A stretch of DNA of 64,000 nucleotides from Pyrus communis (GCF_963583255.1 NC_084818.1:10666222-10730221); one strand, 5' to 3'; shown: positions 47,703-59,340, numbered from the stretch's first letter. Numbers and translations: made by a program. The notes: generated by a model from the letters alone, not told the origin.

Positions 47703-47903
47703 TTGAGCTCTCTTCACTGGTTGCAACAAAAACTTGACGGTGAGTTGAGCAAAATGGAGTTTTTGGCTCCCATGGAATTATTTAAAGTCACCAACTTCTT
47801 GGCTAAAGAACATGACATTCTGAGGGTTTTTTTCAACATGTCTGATGAAAGGAAGAGTGCACATGCGACTACTTTGTTGCAAACTTGGATGCATAATGAC
47901 TAG
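47703..47903 (+). pseudogene. C-terminal remnant of a Harbinger-type Myb/SANT accessory protein (tentative)
   Basis: The frame encodes MEFLAPMELFKVTNFLAKEH and then FFNMSDERKSAHATTLL. This resembles the C-terminal end of the Myb/SANT-like protein found in plant PIF/Harbinger elements and related host proteins, where a helix pair follows a variable linker. The DNA-binding part is missing. The present stop (TAG) is the first three bases of the hAT insertion; without it the frame would end two codons later (ATC TAA). Assignment is by resemblance only. Confidence 0.4.
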
Positions 47904-48874
47904 ACCTGGCATTTTCAACCAGACCTGTTAAAATTAGTATTCGGGTGAGTGATAAACGGGTTGGGTGGTTAACGAGTCAACCCGTTAAATAACAGGTCAT
48001 TTTGGGTGAACCTGTGAAACCCTTTAACCACCCGTTATTGAGGACTTTTGTGTAATTTCAATAGTCTTGATAGAAAACCCTCAGGTCCCTCACTATTCTC
48101 TGCCGCATGTCGTTGCTCTCTAAGAGATCGCTATGCTCCTTCCCTTATGGCCCCGGTTATCTCCCTTATATTCTTCTCTCAAAATTTTTACTGAACTCCA
48201 CCACTCTATCTGGTAAGCTCTGATTCCATTCCACCTATTCTTTGAATCAGTCACGCTTGCTAACCAATGGAACCACCTCGGCCAGATGAGTTAACAAGGG
48301 TGTTGGGATTAGAGACGTTCTGCAGAAAGGACACGTAGGGTTCAACCGCAGCCACGGATTAACACACTTGAGGTGGAAGAGGTGTCTACAATCTAGCAGC
48401 AGCTGCAACATGTCGCTTTTTTTTTTTTTTCTTTTTTTTTTTGGAGTTGGTCACTCACAATGTGTGGAATTCTTGCTATTCTCGGTTGCTCCGTTGACTT
48501 TCAGGCCAAGAGGGTCCGAGTTCTTAAGCTTTCCCACAGGCAATTTCCTAATTCCTTTCTTCTTATTTTTTTTAAGTGTTATTAAACGTTATAATTCTTA
48601 ATTATTGATTGAATTCAGAGCAGCATGAGGCAGTGGAGTCTTTCTTTTGGAGCTTGGCCTCATAGTAGAGCATTTTCGGGTAGCTTTGAATCGTGTTGTC
48701 ATCAAGATTCCCTTCCACAGCTTCGGAGTAGGCAGTGGAGTCTTTCTACAAATTGGATCAAATGTATATAAAAAAAAAAAATTGTTAACGGATTGGGCTT
48801 GGGTGACCCGTTAAATTAACGGGTCGGGTTGAACCCGATCCAAACCCAATAAACCCAACCCGTTTACAAGTCTA
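47901..48874. mobile_element. hAT-like element carrying a captured RING-H2 fragment
   Basis: The ends tagacctggcattttc and, reversed, tagacttgtaaacggg are followed by the gggttgggt / aacccgttaa words common at hAT subterminal regions. A perfect 8-bp target duplication ataatgac flanks it (47893-47900 and 48875-48882). An 8-bp duplication is the hAT hallmark. No transposase is encoded. The interior includes a RING-H2 gene fragment on the minus strand. Confidence 0.82.
48247..48414 (-). pseudogene. RING-H2 (ATL-type) zinc-finger fragment
   Basis: The minus strand encodes DMLQLLLDCRHLFHLKC followed by VNPWLRLNPTCPFCRTS and a tail containing PTPLLTHLAEVVPL, then a TGA stop at 48249-48247. C-x-H-x2-F-H-x2-C with a conserved W-L and C-P-x-C is the second half of a RING-H2 finger. 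The downstream tail is like that of small ATL ubiquitin ligases. The first Cys pair and the N-terminal membrane segment are missing, cut off by a T-rich tract. It is a captured exon fragment inside a transposon. Confidence 0.75.
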
Positions 48875-49974
48875 ATAATGACATCTAAGTGATGGTCCAA
48901 AGAATATGAATGCTAGTTTTTTGCTATGATGTGCTCGCTGCCATGATAACATATCAGGGAAAATTGTTAAAGTTTTGTAAAGCTAATGATTGATTAGATG
49001 ACACCATGATGGTGAATACCTACATTTTGTTGATATTATGATGTTTAGGTAGGTTAGGAATATTTTGTTGACAATCTGATGTATAGGCAGGTTATGAATA
49101 TTTTGTTGACAATATGATGCCTAGGTAGGGGACTAGTTCGTTTAGGTTGGTTATGACGGTTAGATAGATGTACTTTGATGTAAAATATTAACTTTAATGA
49201 AGTTGTTTCCTACTCTTTGTTTGTTCCTAATATTTTTTTCTTCATTTATTTACTATTATACAAAATCCACCTCTTGGAGATCTCTTTAGTTTAAGGAGAA
49301 TCAAGTTTTTTTTTATTTGAAATGGTAAAAATCATTCCTTCTACTCATTGACATCATGTAACAAAATATATTCATGAAGAGTTAACTAATGCTCCTAACA
49401 ATTTCTTTCCATGTCCTTCTAGCTCATTAAGCGCAAGTCCATGCTCATTCACATTATGCAAAACTCCATACATATGCCTAAAAGAAGAAACTACAACTTG
49501 AGCGAGAAAATTTAGATATTAAAGTAAATTCTTAAATTTATACAAAAAAAAATAATAATAAACAAAATCATTTTAGTGTGTCTATGAAATAAAAAAGTAA
49601 TTTAATTTTTTCTTCCTATTATATACTATATCATATTTTATTAAAAAAATATAAAAGATATTTGATTTGGGACAAGAGCATTTTAGTAATCATACTAGTT
49701 TATATTCCGATTCTGCTAAATTAGTAAACAGTTTTATGAAATTCTATTTAGATTCCAGACAGTTTTAGTAAACAACTTCAATAGGAATCTGATTTTGATT
49801 CCGTCTCATTTCAATTCCTCCTCAATCCAATTCCTCCTCAATTCATTTCCTCTCAATTTGATTACGGATTAGTAAACACGCCCTTAGTCCTTTATCCGCG
49901 CCAAACAAATAACTAGGACAGCAACTAAGCCAATCCTAGCTAATCCTAGCTAAGGAGTCCAAACAAATGCGGCC

Positions 49975-52459
49975 TTATAATATAACTTTAATTTTCATGC
50001 AAATATTATCAAATTTTGTGTTAAAACGTGAGGTGACAAAAAGTTCATAGAGAATCTCATTCTTAAAAGTCTCCTTAGCATTTCCCTTTTGGCATATAAA
50101 TCTTAAACAGATCAACCCTTCAACCTTTTTCGTAGGTGATTGAAAGGATGGCTTGAAGCAATTTTTTTTTTTGAACAAACGATATTATTGACGTTAAGCT
50201 TTAATGGAGTTGGGGAGTGGGAGCAGGGGTGGACTAAGCTAATACAAATGCTCTAACAATCATGACATTTCACTAATTATAATATTACTACTTTTAATAT
50301 AACACCATATTTACACTAACACAGGAAAATAAAAATAAATAACTTTTACATATTTTTTAGCTTCTCAAACTGTTTTTATTAATACTGTCGAATTAAATAA
50401 ATTAAATAAAATCAATAACTAAGAGTAAATATGAGTACGTGAATAGGTGAATGTTTGAATATTATTTATAAATTAATAAATTTTAGACTCGAGATTGAGA
50501 AAATAAATTAATTGAATAAAAATTAGTCTTTATTAAAAGTTGGGAAAGGTTGATTGACCACCTCGAAGGTCGCAAAAGGGCACACATCTAGAGATGGACA
50601 GACAGCGGTCACAAGCATGGACCAAGGTACTCAAAATCGAAAAGAGATTATTTTCGGATTTTCTCTATCAAAGTTATCAGATAAAGTGATTCGGGTATTT
50701 AAAATTTCATTTAAGGATAAAAAATTATTATAGCTTTTAAATAATTAAAACAGATAAACTATTTGATAAATTTCAAAAGTCTAGATCACTTAATCATGTG
50801 ATCTTGGTGAAAAAATCCTCAAAATCTAATTAAAAATAATATATATATGACCAGAAAATCAGAATAAGAACCATCAAAACTCTATTTTAAATAGACGAAC
50901 TTAAAAGAGAAATGTTTATTTTATTTTAATTTTTTTCGCTTTTCATTTTGCCCAGTGTACTTTATTAACACTAAAACCTAAATTTTAATGATATTAAAGT
51001 CATACTTTTTTTGTTGCTATAATTAAAATCTTAATTTAGTAATAAAAAGTAACTAAACTTTTAATTTTCCATGCTAGTAAAATACACGTGGCAGACCAAA
51101 CGTAAAAAATTAAATGAAAAAGGTCAATAGCACTCCCAACTCAAAAAATTCATCTCCATTCAGAGCCTTTAATATACCAAACGAACAATTGATCATTTAA
51201 ATTTAGAGCGACCTACTATTCAATTGTTAGATTATCTTCAAATAAGATGTCAAATTTTTAACATAAAATATAAATTTAAAAGCCTATGTAGTACTTTGAT
51301 ATTTTAAAAGTTTTTTTTGATATGTCAAATTAAACCATTATTTATTACGTTAATTTCTTTCCATAATTGTAATAAATATTTGGAGAGCTAAAATTGTGAA
51401 AAGCATTTATTAACCAATTAAAAATGGATTTCAAGTTGCTGTCAATTTTGGTAGCCACCACCTTTGCTGCCATTTTAAGTCATACCACATAAAAATTTGC
51501 ATTCGATGGAAAAACAGTAACATTGTCTTTTTTTTCTGTCATGGATTTTTTAAAACATGCTCTTAGATACTAAAAAACTATAAAAGTCAAGAGTGGACCT
51601 TGAGAGAGGAGAAAATAGAGTGCTACTCGAGAGTGCTCACCTTTTGATTTTGCCAATGTTAATGAAAACTTGTTAAAATAGTGACGAAAAATTAGATTGA
51701 GTAGTTAAAATAATTTTTTAACGCTATTTATAATTTAACAAAAATTAAAGTTTCTCGTTCTTAAGAGTATATTCTCGAAGTATGAGAAAGTCGTCCTTCG
51801 GCTTGTATTGAATAATCCGATCAAAAACCGCATATCAGGTTGCATGAAGTTCATATACAAGATACCCGTGATTAATTAGATGACGAATATTATTTTTATC
51901 GAGTCAGGCAGAAATGGCGATTGACCAAATCATCAAAGCAGATGTGACAATCTTATATATTTAGCTATGCATTCAAATATGGCACCTGCAGCGAAATCCA
52001 ATATTCATTTTATAAAAAAGAAAAAAAATGAAAGCGCCAACGCCATGTTCAACATTGTAATCGGAAAACAAAGATGAGATTTCCAGATTACGTATTTTTT
52101 TATATTAGAAGATTAATTCATTGAATGTGTTTATTTAATTAGTTTACAGAGTTGCGCAGTCTGGAAAAACGCCATGAACATTCCCTGGCAAATTTGGACA
52201 ACAAAAAACATTTGGATTTCGTAGATTTACACAAGCAAAAAAGAAACTAAATAATATGGTGCTCCGTCCGGATCTGCATATGCATGCCCTTCAACGTATT
52301 TCAGGCTAAATTTCTTACGCACCCTGAAGCCACAAAAACCTTCGCAAAAAACACTACAGGTCAGAACTATTTATACATACATACATACACATAAATATAG
52401 TTTCATAAAGTTAAAGAATAAATTGAAATAAAATGAGAGAGACAAGACAGGCAAATAGT
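49975..52459. other. AT-rich intergenic DNA
   Basis: No gene supported. Contains a SINE 3' end (listed separately) and a (CATA)n-like run near 52375-52390. Confidence 0.5.
50162..50215 (-). mobile_element. SINE 3'-end fragment, copy I
   Basis: T-run then gaacaaacgatattattgacg, the reverse of the SINE end and tail. Confidence 0.5.
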
Positions 52460-52634
52460 ATCGGAGCTCCCTTCAATCCAAGAAAGGAGAGGAGAAGGAA
52501 TTCACATCTCCTGGGTCATGCAAACCCTTACACTGCGCAGTTTCCTTAACGTGCGCACCCCAGAGGTATCCATGAACCAGCAGCAGTGTAAGACCCTCTC
52601 TCCCTCCTGCTTTTGAATCAAAGGGAGCTCCCAT
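52460..52634 (-). ncRNA. MIR159: MIR159 precursor (miR159c-like)
   Basis: On the minus strand the 3' arm holds CTTGGATTGAAGGGAGCTCC (52482-52463), which differs from Arabidopsis miR159c, as I recall it, only at the first base. The 5' arm (52632-52610) is gggagctccctttgattc followed by aaaag, which pairs with it almost completely, allowing G:U pairs. Closer to the loop a second paired block (gctgctggttcatggatacc and gggtttgcatgacccagga) is present; such a block is typical of the long MIR159/MIR319 hairpins, which are diced from the loop. miR159 cleaves GAMYB-type MYB mRNAs. The gene lies 17 kb from POB1/LRB, on the same strand; in Arabidopsis MIR159c (At2g46255) is next to LRB1/POB1 (At2g46260). 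Confidence 0.9.
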
Positions 52635-52732
52635 TTACTCACATTTACAGATCTACAAACTAAAAGACAAACCGTAGTCGTGAAGAGAAACCCTAGTTCT
52701 ACTTGTGAAGAGGGATGGTGGTCTAAAGGGAC

Positions 52733-52740
52733 TTTAAATA
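52733..52740 (-). promoter_or_regulatory. possible TATA box of the MIR159 gene
   Basis: The minus strand reads ctctatttaaagtcc. TATTTAAA lies about 100 bp upstream of the hairpin, a usual distance for plant MIR promoters. No start-site data support it. Confidence 0.4.
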
Positions 52741-53549
52741 GAGATGGGGGTGGGGCTCATGGGACTAATGGGAAAGAAACCCTAGTTTGGTGAGAGAGGA
52801 CCACATGATTGGATTGAGAAGTAAATATGGACATTAATGGGGGTTCTGAAGAAAATCGGAGAGTTAGATTTTCTATTTATTAATTTCTGACGAAAGTTGG
52901 ATGCATTGGGTTGGTTTTGGAAACAGAGACTGTAAATGGCAGACAACGGCATCTTTCTACATTTCTTGTTTTCATAAAGGTAAGAAAAATCTGGCTCAGG
53001 GATTTAACAGACAGTCTAACTATTACCTATTTTAAAAGAGAAGGCCGATTCTAGCTTTAGAAATAGATCAGTGGCACACTGGCACTCGCAACGGCTAGAT
53101 TTTGGTTTATAGTTTGATATTTCTCCCACACAGATATTTTGATTATTTTTTACGTTTTGTAATCTTGCACAATAATTCGAATTGTCTACTTTCTATTAAA
53201 TTACTTTACATTTTTTAAAGATATTTTTTTACAAAAAATTTAACTAAATACGAAATCACGTAGTCATTAACAGTTATTTCAATCAGTTACTCATGAAATT
53301 TTTGCCCATGTAAATTGAATGGTTAAATAATTTTCAATTTGATTGATTTTTTTTTTTTTTTTTGCAAATGCGATTTTTAAAGAGTGAACTAAAAAATAAA
53401 TGGTTGTTATTATCATGAGAAATAGAATCAAGAATGTAGAACGACTAAGTCTGACTGATGAGATATATAAAAAAGAAGTTGGCTTTTGCTAATGTGAATA
53501 TTAGTAAATGGGTAATAAAGAAAAAAAAATTAACGGAATCATAAATTTG
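52741..53549. other. MIR159 upstream region and intergenic DNA
   Basis: Includes two ccctagttt-type words and GA-rich stretches upstream of the MIR159 gene. AT-rich from about 53130. No gene supported. Confidence 0.45.
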
Positions 53550-54031
53550 GGGATCTTCAATGTTTTAACACTGCTATGCTTGCAAAGACAGGATGGAGAA
53601 TTTGGAAGAATCCGGAATCTTTACTTGCTTTGGTTCTTCGTGACAAATATTTCACTGGCCATTTCAGGAGGTGAGGTTGGGAAGGAATTCTTCTTGGGGG
53701 TGGAAGGGGCTCGTTCAAGCGAGAATGGTTGTGGGAATGGGTGTGCGGCAGAGAGTGGGGGATGGTGGGAGCATCCGGATCTATGAGGATCCTTGGGTTC
53801 CTAAACCACCGACATATAAGTTGTGCCATCCACCAACCTGCGGGCTACAATGGTGAGGGAGCTAATGAATTTAGATGGCACGGCATGGAATGAGGCTATG
53901 CTCATGGACCATTTTACTATTGAAGATGTGCATCACATATTGGAAATTCCGGTGAGTCGACGGGATTGCTCTGATCGGCTAATTTGATATTTTACAAGAA
54001 ATACGGATTGTCGGGCTATAAAGTTGCGATG
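53550..54031 (+). pseudogene. LINE ORF2 fragment before the zf-RVT module
   Basis: Pieces in shifting frames read GWRIWKNPESLLAL-like, then SSWGWKGLVQARMVVGMGVR (with one frame change), VGDGGSIRIYEDPWVP and LMNLDGTAWNEAMLMDHF. These match the segment of plant L1 ORF2 represented in the intact copy by GRDVIKEGSHWQILGGQEVR and VWQDRWLP. Confidence 0.75.
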
Positions 54032-54257
54032 TGTCAACACAACTGAGAAAATCAATCAAGAAACCTAGAGAGAGTGCTCGAGAGAATTTTACAGAGAAAG
54101 AAAATTGATAATAACTTTTGTTCTATTTCTGTTAAATCATAATTACAAGGCTTTCTACTATTTATAGTTACACCTACTATAACCATCTCATAACATAACC
54201 ACTACTACACTGCCACATGTCATATTACATACAACTTATAACCTTTATATTCTAACA
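54032..54257 (-). repeat. copia 3' LTR with adjacent purine tract
   Basis: Ends tgtcaacac...attctaaca. The polypurine tract (minus strand gattgagggggaa) abuts it at 54258-54270. Confidence 0.88.
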
Positions 54258-54349
54258 TTCCCCCTCAATCTTATGTTGGGAATCCCCAAACATAAGATTG
54301 GAACAATGATGAGTAAATGAAGGAGAACTTAACCCTTTCGTAAAAATAT

Positions 54350-55740
54350 CTATAGATGCAACAAACTGAAGAGAAATGACTCCTTGTTGTACACGTTCCT
54401 CACAAAATGACAATCAACTTCTATGTGTTTAGCTTTAGAATGCATAACTGGATTGGTAGCCAAAGCCATAGCAGAGATATTATCACAATGAAGAAGACAA
54501 GGGAATGAACTGTGAACATGAAGATCTTTGAGCAATTGTTGGATCCAAACAATTTCAACTGTTGTATTGGCCATTACTCGATATTCAGCTTCAGTGGAAG
54601 ACCTGCTGACTATGTGTTGCTTTTTAGAACTCTATGAAACAGGATTGGATCCACGGAAGACCATAAAACCTGTTGTGGAACGCATATCATTAGGGTCCCT
54701 AGCCTAGTCAGCGTCCGTGTAAGCCTTAATATTCAAGGAACCAGGACGCAAACATACTCCCCAGCCTAAGGTACCTCGAGGATATCTCAGTATCCTCTTT
54801 ACATCAACAAAATGAGATTTCATAGGAGAGTGCATAAATTGATAGACTGAATATACAATATTTGGACGGGTGAAAGTCAGATATTGTAATGCACCAACAA
54901 TGCTTCTGTATAGAGTGAGATTGGAGAAAGATGAGCTGCCATGATTCAATAGTTTTTTTATTAGGATGACAGGGAGTTATACACGGTTTGCAATGAAACA
55001 TATATGTCTTAGTTAGAAGATCTTGAACATACTTGGTCTGGTGAACAAACATGCCCCAAGATTGATAGTCAATTTGCAACCCCAAAAAATAGTGAAGAAG
55101 CGTTAAATCTTTCATGTCAAACTCCTTTGTCAATTAAGACACCACAGTTTCTATACATTTATCATTATCACCAGTTAGAATAATATCGTCCACATAAAGC
55201 AGCAACACAATAATAGACTTGCCATCATGTTTAACAAATAAGGAAGGGTCAGCAAAAGATGATTTGAAGCCTAATGACAGTAGGAATGAGGTAAACTGTC
55301 ATTCCAAGCTCGATGAGCTTGTTTGAGGCCATAGAGAGATCGTTCCAATTTGCATACATACTCAGGATGGCCTTTGTCAATGAAACCCTATGGTTGTGAC
55401 ATATGGACCTCTTCATCAAGGAAGTCATGTAAGAACGCGTTCGTGACATCAAGTTGTTTAAGTTTCCACCATTTGGTTCAGCAAGAGATAATATTACCTA
55501 GACTGTGTTGGCTTTACTACTAGACTAAAGGTTTCATGATAGTCTAAACCTGTTTCTTGAGAGTAACCTTTGGCTACTAATCTAGCCTTATGCCTTGCAA
55601 TGGTACCATTGGGATTTCTTTTGATCTTGTAAATCCACTTGCATCCTACCAAGTTCTTATTGGGAGGCAAGGGAACCAAGGACCATGTATGTTGTTGAAG
55701 AAGAGCATCCATTTCCTCACTCATAGCCTTTTGCCACTAA
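54350..55740 (-). pseudogene. copia reverse transcriptase and RNase H remains
   Basis: RT start: GCKWIYKIKRNPNGTIARHK and RLVAKGYSQETGLDYHETFS (55494-55724). The middle of the RT is broken into short frames (LHYFLGLQIDYQS near 55085; IVGALQYLTFTRPNI near 54880). RNase H: CDNISAMALATNPVMHSKAK followed by HIEVDCHFVR (54350-54574). Stops and frame changes separate the pieces. Confidence 0.82.
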
Positions 55741-55773
55741 ACTGACTTTGATGCTGCAATGAATGAAGTTGGT

Positions 55774-57480
55774 TCAATATCTGGATTTGAATGTAACACA
55801 GTATGAAAAGCTTGTTTCTTTTTGATAATCCAGACTTGGATCTTGCGTGGGATGACTGTTGGTTGAAAGAAGATTCACACACTGTAAATCTGGAGCTTGA
55901 GAGACTGTTGTATATGGATGTAACTCATTTGTGTCTGTATATAATTTAAAAGACCTTGAAGAAGCTGAAGTGGAGCTTGCTGTTGCATTAGTTGAGTCAA
56001 AGACAAGATCACCAGTGTTAAAAGTAGAGGACTGAGTAATAGGTTGTGCAGCAACATTTAATGATGGAACAAAAACTTGGGGGAAGGGAATGGGAATAAT
56101 TGGAGTGTGGTGAAAAGTATTGTTATGAACCATAAAAGGAGAAAACAACTTTGAGGACTTAGTACTAGAGGACTTAGACAAATGAGTTGTGGTATGTGAC
56201 AAAGAAGAAAATTGTGTTTCATCAAATAACATATGTCTAGAAACAATAAACTTGTTTTTGTGTACATCATAGCATATATACCCCTTGTACTTGGCAGCGT
56301 ACCCCAAGAAAATGCATTCCATGGTTTTTGGTTCAAGCTTATTAGATCTATAAGGTTTCATTGAGGGATAACTTAGACAACCAAAGACTTTTAAATGATC
56401 AAGTCTTGGTGGAGTGTGATATAGAACCTCAAATGGAGACTTCATACCAAGAATAGATGTAGGCATCCTATTTATAAGATAGATGGCAGTAGCACATGCA
56501 AGATACCAAAACCTGGAAGACAATGAAGCTTGTTGAAGAAGGGTAATGATTATTTCAACAATGTGTCGATTTTTTCTCTCGGCCAAGCCATTTTGTTTAG
56601 AGGTATAAGGACAAGACAATTGATGAATAATACCCTTTAAGCTAAGAAATCTTTGAAATTTAGTACTCACATACTCCCCACCACCATCACTTTGTAGAAT
56701 CTTAACATTTGCATCAAAGAAGTTTGAAACATAGGCTTGAAATTGCACGAAAATATCAAACACAATTACTTTATTAATGAGAGGAAAGATCCAAGTATAT
56801 CTAGTACACTCGTCGATAAAGGACACATAGTACTTATATCATTCTAAAGACATACTAGGGGCAGGTCCTCACACATCGGAATGGATTACTTCAAAATGAA
56901 TGATTGATTTGGAAGTAGACACGAAAAAAGGTAACTTGGTGAACTTGCCTTTGAGACAAGAAATACATGTGTGTGGACTAGATTTGTCACTAAATAGAAT
57001 AAAAGATTTACTTAGAGCTGCTTGAACAATGAAGTTGGTAGAATGTCCCAATCTACAGTGCCATAGTGTAGAAAAGATCTTATGTTCAAGAAATGTTGTT
57101 GGTGAGGTTGTTTTAGGTTTGATGATAGGGAGAGGCTACACTGCATTATTACTTAGTCCATGGAACAATGTTTTCTCGGTGACCTTGTCCTGTATAGAAA
57201 TAGACATCTCATCAATAATGCATTAACAATTGTTATCCTTACATAACTGATGCATAGACAAAAGATGCTGAGACAATCTTGGAACATGCAGGACATAATT
57301 TAATCTAAATTTATAATTGGGAGTAGGAAGAGTAGAATTGCCAATGTGAGTAATACGCAAACCTTTGCCACTAGCTCCAGTAACTGTTTCAGTAGAAGGA
57401 TAAGGTGTTGCAATGTTCAGGTTTGACAAATTAGACGTCATATGATTCGTGGCTCTAGAATCCAGAAGCCAAAATTCTTA
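55774..57480 (-). pseudogene. copia protease and integrase remains
   Basis: From right to left: a protease-like WLLDSRATNHMTSN (the active-site D-S-G is altered to D-S-R), the GAG-pre-integrase module (LWHCRLGHSTNF, CISCLKGKFTKLPF), and a long integrase frame (55774-56826) with DECTRYTWIFPL, LQSDGGGEYVSTKFQRFL and HQLSCPYTSKQNGLAERKNR, showing the catalytic D and E. Several in-frame stops lie between modules. Confidence 0.83.
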
Positions 57481-57709
57481 TGCAGGTGTTATGGGACTGG
57501 TGTTGGTTATAGCATTCATAGCAACATGTGGAGTAGGCACCCCACTTGGAGAATATTGTGAATACTGCACCATAGGATAGGTTGGATATGGAGCTGTAGA
57601 CATTCAAGGATTCTGAGTTTGATTGTAATACTGAGGAGATGAGAAATAACCTTATGGAACCTGTTGATACTGTGGTGAATGCATGGAATAGCCTTGTGGA
57701 GACTGTTGA

Positions 57710-58927
57710 TTCTGTCAAAACAAGTGGCAGCAATGTGGCCCACTCGATGACAAATCTGACATCCACGTTTATGGCTGAATGATCATTTTTATCATAAATT
57801 TGGCATTTTTGCATTGGTTGATACCCTTGAGAAAACTGCATTTGATTATCTGAGGAAGGAAACTGTTGTTGAAGAGGAAAAGTTTAACCCCTATACAAAG
57901 GCTGATGTTGAGAGTGGTTGCCATCGAAGAGAAATTTCTTGCCTTTACCCTTGTTCTTAAAATTGTTTCCCTTTAAATTGTTAAAGCTACCCGAGCCAGT
58001 TTAAGAGACAAATGCATAGGGACCAAGTATAGGCAACTGAGGCATTGGCATTTGAGGAAATGACATTTGTTGAAGTGGTGGCATCTGCTGATATGGGTTC
58101 AAAATGGGTAAGTATACACTTGAAAAATTGGGAGAACCACCAAGGGAAGATGCTGCAAGGATAGACTTAGTACCAGAAGTGCCTCTAGTATCATACACAG
58201 AACTGGAAATATGAGCAAGCATAGCTGACATTAAAGGTACTTGTTTTGGCACTTCATCCAAAATTGTTTCTTCAGCTTTGAGTTGAGACCTTAGCTCTTA
58301 AAGAGACACAAGATTCTCTCTGCCACGAATGACAGACTTGATGGTATTATATTCAAAGGGAAGCCCACGCAATGCAACAATGATAATATCTTCATTAAAA
58401 ATGATAACACCCACAGTAGCCAATTGGTCTCAAGCATCTTTAATGCATTGCATATAGTCATCAATGGACTTTGAACCTTTCTTTATGTTTTGAATAACGA
58501 TCTTAAGTTGCACAATGTTGGTTCTAGTCATATTAGCAAGCCTTCACACATATTTGTCCACATTTGTTTGGAGCTTGTACACCCAATAACACACGACAAG
58601 GTAGTAGTGGACAATATAGCAGTAATAAGAGTCATTAAGACTTTATCATGAATTTTCCAGATCTTATGCATCAGACATAGCAGTATCATTCACCATAGTT
58701 CCAGTGTCAGGCTCAAAATTAACCGGACAAGGTATAAAACCATCAATGAAGTATAGAATTCCATTACCATCCAGTAGCAATTCAAGTTGAAATTTCCAAG
58801 TTACAAAGTTAGAATCATCAAGTTTCACCGTAACTGTGTTGGCCACACTTGGAATCAAAGAAGAAATAGGTGACTGCATAAGTTCTAATTGAGCAGAGGT
58901 CACCATTGTTATCAGATCAATCGACAA
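57710..58927 (-). pseudogene. copia gag remains
   Basis: The N-terminal part (58664-58927) has VTVKLDDSNFVTWKFQLELL, typical of copia gag. A C-x2-C-x4-H-x4-C zinc knuckle (CQICHRVGHIAATC) is encoded near 57718-57765. The stretch between is broken by stops and shifts. Confidence 0.8.
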
Positions 58928-59327
58928 ACTGAATACTCCAGATATAGTAAAAAATCCACAATCAAATCAAGAAATTAGTAAATCACAAAAGCACCATGAC
59001 TGCACAACAAAATCTCCAAAAATTCACAATAAAATCACCAAGAATTCACACCAAATTCTCCAAGAATTCACAACAAAATCACCAATAACAGAGCAGTGAA
59101 TTAGTAAGGGAAATATATCACCTCGGAGAATCAACGAGAAGTCAATGAGCGACAAGCAACCAAAACCATAGAATTTGACAACAAGCGGCGACGACACCAA
59201 AACGACTGCACCCAATCACACGAACAACCGACTGGAGAAATCAAATGTCAGCGATGACTACTACGACCAAAAGAAGAATCAATGAGCGGAAGCAAAGGAT
59301 TGACGACCACCGATGTTAACCATTAAA

Positions 59328-59340
59328 GGCTAAGATACCA
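59328..59340 (-). other. copia primer-binding site, initiator-tRNA-Met type
   Basis: Directly next to the 5' LTR the minus strand reads TGGTATCTTAGCC, which differs at two positions from the usual TGGTATCAGAGCC complementary to the 3' end of initiator tRNA-Met. Confidence 0.75.

Larger units (their letters stand above)
46031..49883 (+). mobile_element. second PIF/Harbinger-like element Y, nested in X3
   Basis: Ends are tagcgtgttttctaacccgt and, reversed, gggcgtgtttactaatccgt. TTA flanks both sides (46028-46030 and 49884-49886). It is 3,853 bp, of which 974 bp is a later hAT insertion. A leader-like CT-rich part with a donor-like acgaacaggtaaat near 46445, a GA microsatellite and a short SANT-associated coding remnant suggest it derives from an autonomous element. 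No DDE transposase was recognised. Confidence 0.72.
45251..49974. mobile_element. PIF/Harbinger-like element X3, left-truncated and interrupted
   Basis: From 45251 the sequence follows X1/X2 subterminal DNA (tagactaagttagattaac, cgtttgatatactgtc) but lacks the terminal 60-70 bp. The right end (gctaaggagtccaaacaaatgcggcc) is followed by TTA. An interior exon-like part (about 45460-45990) is unlike X1 or X2. Between 46031 and 49883 another element is inserted; removing it together with one TTA joins tagtcttattaac to gtcctttatccgcgcc in the order seen in X2. Confidence 0.7.
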
